Assembly: GCA_019411205.1 (NCBI GenBank)
Contig: DXRF01000202.1
Span: forward strand, 1-5,923
Length of the DNA: 5,923 nucleotides
Origin: Parabacteroides sp.
GTDB lineage: Bacteria; Bacteroidota; Bacteroidia; Bacteroidales; Tannerellaceae
Direction of reading: 5' to 3'
Below the pieces are notes generated by a model. It was not told where the DNA came from and did not search any database. It was given only the letters and a program-made list of their open reading frames with translations. The stretch's first letter is position 1, and each line of letters starts with the position of its first letter. The position numbers and the translations under genes were made by a program. Of the stretch, positions 1 through 5,860 are shown in pieces.

Positions 1-97
1 ATGGCACAAACATTTCCCTTGCATGACACAAGCGTTTCACCACAGGGAAACACTCGTGCCAACAGCACCGCACATTTCCTGGCACAAAAGGAAACCG
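1..97. repeat. Degenerate GGCAC/TTTCC repeat block with two hairpins, upstream of gdhB
   Basis: Related words of about 16-20 nt recur in both orientations. They are GGCACAAACATTTCCC (3-18), GACACAAGCGTTTCAC (25-40), the reverse complement of 41-60 (reading GGCACGAGTGTTTCCC), GCACCGCACATTTCC (65-79) and GGCACAAAAGGAAACC (81-96). Two inverted repeats result. In the first, 25-38 pairs with 47-60 (11 of 14 positions) around an 8-nt loop. In the second, TTTCCT (75-80) pairs with AGGAAA (89-94), also around 8 nt. Their centres are 42 bp apart. Neither hairpin is followed by a T tract, so these are not ordinary terminators. An open frame runs through 1-234 but crosses the promoter and the gdhB UTR and looks unlike a protein. 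The role is unknown: a dispersed intergenic repeat, a protein-binding array or a leftover of an upstream unit are all possible. The block may continue left of the window. Confidence 0.55.
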
Positions 98-140
98 GAA
101 TTCCATCTGTAGAAAGTCGGATTTTTCGCTTAAAAAACAT

Positions 141-152
141 TGTTCAAGAACA
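141..152. promoter_or_regulatory. Small inverted repeat TGTTC-AA-GAACA, possible operator of gdhB
   Basis: TGTTC (141-145) and GAACA (148-152) form a perfect 5-bp inverted repeat with a 2-nt centre, about 33 nt upstream of the -33 element of gdhB. The size and place would suit an activator site, but arms this short arise often by chance in AT-rich DNA. No regulator is recognised. Confidence 0.2.
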
Positions 153-184
153 TAAAAAGAACTATCAAAAAGTAAGTAAAACAT

Positions 185-214
185 TTTGCCAACCCAGGTT
201 ATTCCCTATATTTG
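185..214 (+). promoter_or_regulatory. Bacteroides-type promoter of gdhB
   Basis: TTTG at 185-188 and TATATTTG at 207-214 match the -33 (TTTG) and -7 (TAnnTTTG) elements used by the primary sigma factor of Bacteroidetes. The 18-nt gap is slightly under the usual 19-21. Transcription would start near 220, leaving a leader of about 30 nt before the ATG at 251. This is the only promoter in the window where both elements are visible. Confidence 0.7.
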
Positions 215-250
215 CAAACAGAATGTCATCTTAAAAAGCAATTATATACT

Positions 251-1585
251 ATGAAGACAGAAGTAATCTTATCAGCGCTGGAGGCAAAACATCCGGGTGA
301 AAAGGAATATTTGCAAGCAGTAAAAGAAGTTCTTCTTTCAATCGAAGAAGTGTACAACCAGCATCCCGAATTCGAGAAAGCTAAAATCATCGAACGATTG
401 GTTGAACCGGAACGTATTTTCACCTTCCGTGTGCCTTGGGTAGACGACAAAGGAGAAATACAAGTCAACTTAGGGTATCGTGTGCAATTCAACAACGCGA
501 TCGGTCCGTACAAGGGCGGCATCCGCTTCCATCCTTCTGTCAACCTGTCCATCCTGAAGTTCCTGGGATTCGAACAGACTTTCAAAAATGCTTTGACGAC
601 ATTGCCAATGGGCGGCGGCAAAGGGGGATCTGACTTTGCTCCTCGCGGAAAAAGTGATGCAGAGATCATGCGTTTCTGTCAGGCATTCATCCTCGAATTA
701 TGGCGCAACCTCGGACCGGACCGCGATGTTCCGGCAGGCGATATCGGCGTAGGTGGACGTGAAGTCGGTTATATGTACGGTATGTATAAGAAACTGGCCC
801 GCGAAAACACCGGTACATTCACAGGTAAAGGTATGGAATTCGGCGGTTCTATCCTCCGTCCCGAAGCAACCGGTTTCGGTGCTCTTTACTTCGTTCACCA
901 GATGTTGGAAACTCACGGCATAGATATTAAAGGTAAAACTGTCGCTATCTCCGGCTTCGGAAATGTTGCCTGGGGAGCTGCCAAAAAGGCTACCGAACTG
1001 GGGGCAAAGGTCGTCACGATCTCCGGCCCGGACGGTTACATCTATGATCCGGACGGCATTTCCGGCGAAAAGATCGATTATATGCTGGAACTGCGTAACT
1101 CCGGCAATGATATCGTAGCTCCTTACGCCGAAGAATTTCCCGGCTCTACCTTCTATCTCGGAAAGAAACCCTGGGAACAGAAAGTGGACATCGCACTACC
1201 TTGTGCCACTCAGAACGAGTTGGACGCAGACGATGCACGCAAACTGATCGAGAACAACACATTATGTGTAGCCGAAGTCTCCAACATGGGATGCACAGCC
1301 GAAGCTGTCGACCTGTTCATCGAACACAAACAACTCTTTGCCCCAGGTAAGGCAGTCAATGCCGGCGGTGTCGCTACTTCCGGCCTAGAAATGACTCAGA
1401 ACGCCATGCATATTTCCTGGACAGCTGCCGAAGTCGATGACAAACTGCATCAGATCATGAGCGCCATCCACCAACAATGTGTCGAACACGGAAAAGAGGA
1501 TCAATATATCAACTATGTGAAAGGTGCGAACATTGCAGGCTTCATGAAAGTAGCCAAAGCAATGATGGCACAAGGTATCGTATAG
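251..1585 (+). CDS. gdhB: Glutamate dehydrogenase, GdhB-like, probably NAD-preferring
   Basis: Cytoplasmic hexameric-type glutamate dehydrogenase that interconverts glutamate with 2-oxoglutarate and ammonium. The protein is 444 residues, full length for the short (about 445-aa) family. The substrate domain holds the expected lysines K88 (YKGG), K112 and K124 (GGGKGG) and catalytic D164 (AGDIG), matching K89, K113, K125 and D165 of the Clostridium symbiosum enzyme. The Rossmann domain has GFGNVA (235-240). F236, P260 and D261 are the residues of the NAD-specific C. symbiosum enzyme, while NADP enzymes have Ser at the first of these. This fits Bacteroides GdhB rather than the dual-coenzyme GdhA, although automatic pipelines may call it NADP-specific. 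I chose the ATG at 251 because a TTG start at 212 would lie inside the -7 promoter element, and homologues begin near here. It is monocistronic, with its own promoter and terminator. Confidence 0.95.
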   Translation: MKTEVILSALEAKHPGEKEYLQAVKEVLLSIEEVYNQHPEFEKAKIIERLVEPERIFTFRVPWVDDKGEIQVNLGYRVQFNNAIGPYKGGIRFHPSVNLSILKFLGFEQTFKNALTTLPMGGGKGGSDFAPRGKSDAEIMRFCQAFILELWRNLGPDRDVPAGDIGVGGREVGYMYGMYKKLARENTGTFTGKGMEFGGSILRPEATGFGALYFVHQMLETHGIDIKGKTVAISGFGNVAWGAAKKATELGAKVVTISGPDGYIYDPDGISGEKIDYMLELRNSGNDIVAPYAEEFPGSTFYLGKKPWEQKVDIALPCATQNELDADDARKLIENNTLCVAEVSNMGCTAEAVDLFIEHKQLFAPGKAVNAGGVATSGLEMTQNAMHISWTAAEVDDKLHQIMSAIHQQCVEHGKEDQYINYVKGANIAGFMKVAKAMMAQGIV

Positions 1586-1630
1586 ATCGATATGTATCAA
1601 CATACATAGAGAATGTGTCTATGAGAAGGG

Positions 1631-1660
1631 GGATGTCTGTGACTACAGGCATCCTTTTTT
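1631..1660 (+). terminator. Intrinsic terminator of gdhB
   Basis: GGATGTCTG (1631-1639) pairs with CAGGCATCC (1646-1654), giving 9 bp with one G-U pair and a TGACTA loop, followed by six T (1655-1660). The T run is on the plus strand only, so it serves gdhB. The converging ruvC stops just 3 nt away, so ruvC transcripts would run into this hairpin without a matching U tract. Confidence 0.85.
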
Positions 1661-1663
1661 GTT

Positions 1664-2221
1664 TCAACGGACTTTGCCCGGATTCTTCGCAATAAAGTCC
1701 TTCCATCCGGTATATTTCTTTTCCTGTATCGGATTATTCGTCTGGAAATAATGGCAAACGGCAGCCGCCAATCCATCTGTCGCATCCAATTGCGGCAACA
1801 TGGATGCCTCCGGAATATGCAGATAGCGCTGTAACATCCCGGCCACTTGTTCTTTCGCCGCATTCCCATTTCCGGTAATGGACATCTTGATCTTTAGCGG
1901 GGCATATTCAAATATAGGGATATCCCGTTCGAGTGCAGCAGCCATAGCTACTCCCTGTGCACGGCCCAGTTTCAACATACTCTGTACGTTCTTCCCGAAA
2001 AACGGAGCTTCGATGGCCAGTTCATCCGGATGATACTGGTCGATAAGTCCCAAAACCCGTTCAAAAATCTTACGGAGCCGTAAATAATGATCTTCGTATT
2101 TATTCAATTGGAGTATACCCATAGCTTCCAGTTTGGGTTTGTTCCCTTCAACCGTCAGCACTCCGTAACCCATCACAATCGTCCCTGGGTCAATGCCCAA
2201 TATGACACGGTCTTTCGTCAT
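1664..2221 (-). CDS. ruvC: RuvC, crossover junction endodeoxyribonuclease
   Basis: Holliday-junction resolvase that cuts four-way junctions symmetrically as part of the RuvABC recombination-repair system in the cytoplasm. It has 185 residues from the ATG at 2221, normal for the family. All four acidic metal-binding residues are present: D11 in GIDPG, E71 in IEAPFFGKN, and D146 and D149 in DATDG, matching D7, E66, D138 and D141 of E. coli RuvC. The conserved SxLKLGRAQG helix follows the Glu motif. A TTG three codons upstream (2230) keeps the same frame, but the ATG is preferred because it overlaps the stop of the DUF4286 gene as ATGA, a layout typical of translational coupling. It is the second gene of a two-gene unit and converges on gdhB with 78 bp between stops. 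ruvA and ruvB are not in the window. Confidence 0.96.
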   Translation of the reverse strand: MTKDRVILGIDPGTIVMGYGVLTVEGNKPKLEAMGILQLNKYEDHYLRLRKIFERVLGLIDQYHPDELAIEAPFFGKNVQSMLKLGRAQGVAMAAALERDIPIFEYAPLKIKMSITGNGNAAKEQVAGMLQRYLHIPEASMLPQLDATDGLAAAVCHYFQTNNPIQEKKYTGWKDFIAKNPGKVR

Positions 2222-2532
2222 TTCTCCCAATCTATCTCTTCCAGTAAAGTACTAAAACCGGCAATCTTATGACCGAAACGGGCAACCAGTGCCCGGTGAA
2301 GGTTATTTCCTTCGTTCTGCAACCAGAAATTCAACGTATCGACATTCTTAACATGAAATTGAACAGAGAAACTGATACCTTCTCCTTCTTCAGTCTGCAT
2401 CACACGTCGCAGGCATGGCCGCTGTAGGAAACCACTCTCCACGGCTTTCGGGATATACTGTTTTTTCAGATAATCCAAACTTTCATCCAGAATATCTTTT
2501 TCTATATGGAACGTTGTATTATAAACAATCAT
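2218..2532 (-). CDS. DUF4286 family protein
   Basis: A 104-residue soluble protein with no signal peptide or membrane segment. I recognise it as the DUF4286 family, small Bacteroidetes proteins of about 100 residues of unknown function. It starts MIVYNTTFHIE, has a charged helical stretch at about 12-33, a central strand-like segment with FSVQFHV (about 55-61), and ends in a conserved-looking LLEEIDWEK. The small alpha/beta layout resembles a ferredoxin-like fold, but that is only an impression from the strand/helix pattern. No catalytic motif is visible. It is the first gene of the unit with ruvC: its TGA overlaps the ruvC ATG by 4 nt, so the two are very likely co-transcribed and coupled. 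Co-transcription hints at a DNA-repair link but does not show one. Its promoter (-7 at 2558-2565) implies a leader of only about 20 nt, rich in A and T. Confidence 0.88.
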   Translation of the reverse strand: MIVYNTTFHIEKDILDESLDYLKKQYIPKAVESGFLQRPCLRRVMQTEEGEGISFSVQFHVKNVDTLNFWLQNEGNNLHRALVARFGHKIAGFSTLLEEIDWEK

Positions 2533-2557
2533 CTTATTTTTTATAAAAATTCTATGG

Positions 2558-2565
2558 CAAAGATA
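2558..2565 (-). promoter_or_regulatory. -7 element for the DUF4286-ruvC unit
   Basis: On the minus strand this reads TATCTTTG, a match to the Bacteroidetes -7 consensus TAnnTTTG, placed to start transcription near 2551, about 19 nt before the ATG at 2532. No TTTG is visible at the expected -33 distance. That region (about 2585-2590) is occupied by the divergent tRNA promoter. Confidence 0.6.
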
Positions 2566-2587
2566 GTGGTTATATCAGGAAAAGCCC

Positions 2588-2595
2588 TATATTTG
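2588..2595 (+). promoter_or_regulatory. -7 element for tRNA-Ala
   Basis: TATATTTG matches TAnnTTTG and lies 20 nt before the tRNA, so the transcript would begin near 2602 with a 5' leader of roughly 14 nt for RNase P removal. No good -33 TTTG is seen upstream. The expected -33 zone falls on the opposite-strand -7 element. Confidence 0.65.
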
Positions 2596-2615
2596 CACCT
2601 GAAAATAAGTCATAC

Positions 2616-2689
2616 GGGGCATTAGCTCATCTGGCTAGAGCGTCAGACTGGCAGTCTGAAGGTGATCGGTTCGAGTCCGATATGCTCCA
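2616..2689 (+). tRNA. tRNA-Ala, anticodon GGC
   Basis: A complete cloverleaf of 74 nt. The acceptor stem GGGGCAT (2616-2622) pairs with ATGCTCC (2682-2688), with G3:U70, the main alanine identity pair. The D arm is GCTC/GAGC. The anticodon stem TCAGA/TCTGA (2643-2647, 2655-2659) encloses the loop CTGGCAG, with anticodon GGC at 2650-2652, reading GCC and GCU. The T arm ATCGG/CCGAT encloses TTCGAGT. The discriminator base is A (2689). The next bases are CAA, so the CCA tail is not encoded and must be added by the CCA-adding enzyme. It is a single tRNA with its own promoter and terminator. Confidence 0.97.
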
Positions 2690-2706
2690 CAACCTTACAC
2701 AAGTAA

Positions 2707-2742
2707 CTAAAAAAGGCATTCATTTCTGAATGCCTTTTTTAG
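2707..2742. terminator. Bidirectional terminator between tRNA-Ala and the sulfatase gene
   Basis: A perfect 16-bp stem (2707-2722 with 2727-2742) closes on the 4-nt loop TTTC. Its GC-richer core is GGCATTCA/TGAATGCC and its base is an A6/T6 run. Because the A and T runs sit on opposite sides, it offers a U tract in both directions. It ends the tRNA transcript on the plus strand, 18 nt after the tRNA, and the sulfatase transcript on the minus strand, about 11 nt after its stop. Confidence 0.92.
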
Positions 2743-2753
2743 TTCTATCTATT

Positions 2754-4328
2754 TTATTTCTTTGCAGTTGCCAACTCCGTTTCGATCGGATCGTCATACT
2801 GTTTCTGCAATTTATGCAGTTCAGTTTTCAGACTGTCGATCAAGGCTCCATTACCCGGTTCGTTATAGATGTTATGCATTTCCATCGGATCGTTTTGCAG
2901 ATCATAAAGTTCCCACACATCAATATCATTATAGAAATGGATTAATTTATAGCGGTCAGTACGGACACCATAATGACGTTTTACAGCGTGTTCCGCCGGA
3001 TACTCGTAAAAATGATAATATAAAGAAGTACGCCAGTCTTTCGGCTTTTCGCCTTTCAACAAAGCCAAATAAGAATCCCCCTGTATATCTTCGGGAACAG
3101 GAACACCTGCCAATTGCAGGAAAGTTGCTGCATGGTCGATATTCTGGACCATTTCGGGTATGTCACCCTTAACACCGCCAGGAAAACGAACCAACATCGG
3201 TGTGCGGAAAGACTCCTCATACATGAAACGTTTGTCAAACCAGCCATGTTCACCCATATAGAATCCCTGGTCGGAAGTGTAGACGATAATGGTGTTCTCC
3301 AATAAACCGCTCTTCTTCATATAATCCAATACGCGACCCACATTACGGTCTATAGAGTGGATCACACGCAGATAATCGTGCATATACTGCTGGTATTTCC
3401 ATTCGGCCAATGCCTTTCCCGTCAACTTCTGTTCCTTAAATTTCTTGATGATCGGATCATAATGTTTATCCCAGGCTGCTTTCTGGGCCGGAGTCATCCT
3501 ATTATACAAGCCACGCCCGCTTTCCTCAAGACCGGTCGTCGTATGGATTTCATTTTCCTTATCCGCCATCTTCAAGTCATAGACGAGATCCATATCCTTG
3601 ATTATGCTCATCTCCTGTTCGGATGCGGCAATACGTCCTTCATACTTGTCATAGAATGTTTCGGGAACCGGGTAAACAATATCTTCATACAAATCCAGAT
3701 CGCAAGTATCCGGCATCCAAGTACGATGGGGTGCTTTGTGATGGAGCAAAAGACAGAAAGGTTTGTTTTTATCGCGCTTGTTATCCAACCAGTCCAGGGC
3801 CAGGTCCGTCGTGATGTTCGTAGCATAGCCTTCAATCTGTTTTTTCTCTCCGTTATCGATAAAATACGGATTATAATAATCTCCCTGTCCGGTCAGGATA
3901 TTCCAATAATCGAAACCGGTAGGATCAGATGTCAGGTGCCACTTCCCGACAACAGCTGTCTGATAGCCGGCCTGCTGCAACAACTTCGGGAATGTCTGCT
4001 GACTGCCGTCAAAACGCTTCGTATTGTCGGTAAAACCATTCTTATGGCTGTGCTTGCCTGTCAGCAAACAAGCACGGCTGGGCCCGCTCAAAGAGTTGGC
4101 AACGAAACTGTTCGTAAACCGTACGCCTTCGTTGGCAATCCGGTCGATATTCGGAGTTTCGATAAAACGATGATCGTATGCACTGATTGTCTGATAAGAA
4201 TGATCGTCGCACATGATATAGAGAATATTCATAGGTTTCTCCGGCACCTCTTTTTTGTCTTTTTGGACACAGGCAGGAAGAGCTACAGCAGCCAAACCCG
4301 TCAAAAGAAATAGTTGATTATTTTTCAT
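2754..4328 (-). CDS. S-type sulfatase lipoprotein (S1 family, GlcNAc-6-O-sulfatase-like)
   Basis: A 524-residue arylsulfatase-type enzyme that hydrolyses sulfate esters, most likely on a glycan. The start at 4328 gives a lipoprotein leader: hydrophobic residues 6-17, lipobox LPAC, and lipidated C20 followed by QKDKKE, which resembles Bacteroidetes surface-export signals. Catalytic motif SGPSR (81-85), continuing ACLLTG, is the serine form, so S81 must become formylglycine through an anaerobic radical-SAM maturase (not in the window). Other sites are D41-D42 and D353-Q354 (calcium), GKWH (K129, H131), H201 in KAPHR, and K366 in WFDKR. The C-terminal part (about 430-510, with YYHFYEYPAEH) resembles the DUF4976-type subdomain. 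The whole sequence looks, from memory, close to the N-acetylglucosamine-6-sulfatases of gut Bacteroides (subfamily S1_11). Substrate is inferred, not shown. It has its own -7 element and shares the bidirectional terminator. Confidence 0.93.
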   Translation of the reverse strand: MKNNQLFLLTGLAAVALPACVQKDKKEVPEKPMNILYIMCDDHSYQTISAYDHRFIETPNIDRIANEGVRFTNSFVANSLSGPSRACLLTGKHSHKNGFTDNTKRFDGSQQTFPKLLQQAGYQTAVVGKWHLTSDPTGFDYWNILTGQGDYYNPYFIDNGEKKQIEGYATNITTDLALDWLDNKRDKNKPFCLLLHHKAPHRTWMPDTCDLDLYEDIVYPVPETFYDKYEGRIAASEQEMSIIKDMDLVYDLKMADKENEIHTTTGLEESGRGLYNRMTPAQKAAWDKHYDPIIKKFKEQKLTGKALAEWKYQQYMHDYLRVIHSIDRNVGRVLDYMKKSGLLENTIIVYTSDQGFYMGEHGWFDKRFMYEESFRTPMLVRFPGGVKGDIPEMVQNIDHAATFLQLAGVPVPEDIQGDSYLALLKGEKPKDWRTSLYYHFYEYPAEHAVKRHYGVRTDRYKLIHFYNDIDVWELYDLQNDPMEMHNIYNEPGNGALIDSLKTELHKLQKQYDDPIETELATAKK

Positions 4329-4357
4329 GATATATTATGTTTTTTGTCTGGATTTGA

Positions 4358-4365
4358 CAAAAGTA
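4358..4365 (-). promoter_or_regulatory. -7 element for the sulfatase gene
   Basis: On the minus strand this reads TACTTTTG, matching TAnnTTTG, with a predicted start near 4351 and a leader of about 22 nt before the ATG at 4328. No -33 TTTG is visible. It lies between the terminator of the upstream oxidoreductase gene and the sulfatase start, which suggests the sulfatase is transcribed separately. Confidence 0.5.
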
Positions 4366-4409
4366 AACAGAGCGAACGGAATAATCACTATCCGAACTGA
4401 AAAATATAT

Positions 4410-4440
4410 AAAAAAAGTCCCGAAACTTTATTCCGGGACT
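4410..4440 (-). terminator. Intrinsic terminator of the oxidoreductase gene
   Basis: On the minus strand AGTCCCGGAA pairs with TTTCGGGACT (4440-4431 with 4425-4416) around the 5-nt loop TAAAG, followed by a run of seven T and further AT-rich bases. One pair is G-U only when read on the minus strand, and becomes an A-C mismatch on the plus strand, which fixes the orientation. It begins 21 nt after the oxidoreductase stop. Confidence 0.88.
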
Positions 4441-4461
4441 CTCCTTTACCTCTTATCTTTC

Positions 4462-5814
4462 TTATTTGTCGTAATACGGCAATTTGTACGGATTTCTGTA
4501 TTCGTACCAGTACAGACGATGCGATTCGGCTTCCTTATCGCCATTAAAGCTCAGCGTTGCCGGGTCCCAATGAACAGGACGTCCCAATTCACGGGCAATG
4601 TTCTGCAAGCAGCAAAGCGTATTCGTGCTACAACCCACTTCAACCGGAGCAATCGGGTTCTGGCGCGAACGGACGCAATCGATAAAGTTCTGCATATGCG
4701 GAGAACTTACTTCATATTCTCCTTTCCCGACCTTCTTTTCCTCTTTCGGCAACAAGGAAGGATCGGAACATTCGATATAACCGCGAGCCACTTTCAACCA
4801 ACCCTTATCACCGATAAACTTGATGCCTTGCGCCTTGGCGTTATCCTCGCGGTAAGGCTGTTCGGTCATCACGATACCATTGGCATATTTCATTGTTGCA
4901 TATTTCGTACCGTTATAGCCTGCCGGAATAAACTCTACCGGACCGGATCCATCCATACCGATTGCCGCCTGTGCAATATCAAACATATGAGCACCCCAGT
5001 CAGCTGTATACCCGTTTCCGGTTTCCTGATACCAGCGCCATGCCCCCCACAACTTCTCGTTCTGTTCGGGTTCAAGAGAGATAGGAGGACAAAGATCAGG
5101 ATGATAATGAATCTTCGGATCATTCAACGGTCCCATCCATTGATTGAAATTCAGATTACCGGGAACATCCATTTCCGGCAAATCCAATGGTTTGGGCGGT
5201 TCGCCGACACGGGCATATATCTTTTCGATATGACCGATCTTACCGGCACGAACCAATGCGATCGCATCCTGAAATTCCTTGCTCGAACGCTGCTGGCTAC
5301 CAATCTGGAACACACGATTATTATCGCGTACGGCACGAGCAACAGCCAAACCTTCCGTAATTGTATAAGCCAACGGCTTCTGGCAATAGACATCCTTGCC
5401 ACTCTGACAAGCGTGAATAGCGACCAAGGCATGCCAGTGGTCAGGTGTTGCCACTTCAATCACATCAATATCCTTGCGATCCAGCACATCTTCATAGAAT
5501 TCATACATATCGCAACGGGGAGCCACATTCTGAGACTTCTGCCAAGCTTCGACACGACGTTTGAAACGTTCACGTTTCAAGGAATCCACGTCACAACAGG
5601 CAGCAACCTGCACACCCGGGCAAGTAGAGAAGCTCTTAAAGTCGGATAAACCTTGTTGTCCTAATCCGACAAACCCCAAAACAACACGATCACTCGGTGC
5701 AATACGTACACCATTTACAGCCCAGCTGGGCAGAATAGTCAAACTTGCCAATCCAAGAGCGGAAAGGCCGAGAAACTCCCGACGGGTTACCCCCTTCTTA
5801 GTGTTTTCTTTCAT
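4462..5814 (-). CDS. Gfo/Idh/MocA family oxidoreductase with twin-arginine-like leader
   Basis: A 450-residue NAD(P)-dependent oxidoreductase of the sugar dehydrogenase superfamily. The leader has TRREFLGLSALGLASL (10-25), a twin-arginine motif plus hydrophobic core, with likely cleavage near residue 32-35, so export as a folded, cofactor-loaded protein is expected. The N-terminal Rossmann fold shows GLGQQG (50-55), CDVD with D75 at the end of the second strand (an acidic residue there usually favours NAD), PDHWH (124-128) and the family lysine K146 in QKPLA, where many relatives have EKP. The C-terminal alpha/beta domain has DWGAHMFD (272-279) with the family's catalytic-type histidine H276. 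The tail (WDP...FNGD, then YRNPYK) is typical of the bacterial group common in Bacteroidetes and Planctomycetes. The substrate is unknown. Relatives include glycoside 3-dehydrogenases and GH109 enzymes, and nothing here assigns it to either. It precedes the sulfatase in the same orientation but is separated by a terminator. Confidence 0.9.
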   Translation of the reverse strand: MKENTKKGVTRREFLGLSALGLASLTILPSWAVNGVRIAPSDRVVLGFVGLGQQGLSDFKSFSTCPGVQVAACCDVDSLKRERFKRRVEAWQKSQNVAPRCDMYEFYEDVLDRKDIDVIEVATPDHWHALVAIHACQSGKDVYCQKPLAYTITEGLAVARAVRDNNRVFQIGSQQRSSKEFQDAIALVRAGKIGHIEKIYARVGEPPKPLDLPEMDVPGNLNFNQWMGPLNDPKIHYHPDLCPPISLEPEQNEKLWGAWRWYQETGNGYTADWGAHMFDIAQAAIGMDGSGPVEFIPAGYNGTKYATMKYANGIVMTEQPYREDNAKAQGIKFIGDKGWLKVARGYIECSDPSLLPKEEKKVGKGEYEVSSPHMQNFIDCVRSRQNPIAPVEVGCSTNTLCCLQNIARELGRPVHWDPATLSFNGDKEAESHRLYWYEYRNPYKLPYYDK

Positions 5815-5852
5815 GGTAATTCAAAATATATTGGACTAAAAAATTATTTAGA

Positions 5853-5860
5853 CAAATATA
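5853..5860 (-). promoter_or_regulatory. -7 element for the oxidoreductase gene
   Basis: On the minus strand this reads TATATTTG, a match to TAnnTTTG, predicting a start near 5846 and a leader of about 32 nt before the ATG at 5814. The surrounding 5815-5923 is very AT-rich and non-coding. No -33 TTTG sits at the right distance, so an activator may be needed. The upstream gene lies outside the window. Confidence 0.55.

Noticed and set aside
1..234. Open frame of 77 codons at the left edge
   Set aside because: It runs through the repeat block, the gdhB promoter and the transcribed leader. The translation is low-complexity with no recognisable domain.
212..250. Upstream TTG start giving 13 extra residues to the glutamate dehydrogenase
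   Set aside because: The TTG lies within the -7 promoter element, so it would precede the transcription start. The ATG at 251 matches the family N-terminus.
1591..1608. Inverted repeat TATGTAT-CAAC-ATACATA just after gdhB
   Set aside because: It has an AT-only 7-bp stem, no T tract, and a much better terminator 23 bp downstream. It is probably chance.
3357..4313. 318-codon plus-strand open frame opposite the sulfatase gene
   Set aside because: It is fully antisense to a gene with intact catalytic motifs. The product shows no family features, so it is a by-product of the sulfatase codon pattern.
4327..5649. 440-codon plus-strand open frame opposite the oxidoreductase gene
   Set aside because: Its length is striking, but it covers a clear Gfo/Idh/MocA gene on the other strand, crosses that gene's terminator and the sulfatase promoter, and its product has no recognisable motif.
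2754..5814. Sulfatase and oxidoreductase as one operon
   Set aside because: A strong minus-strand terminator (4410-4440) and a separate -7 element (4358-4365) lie between them. Some read-through is still possible.
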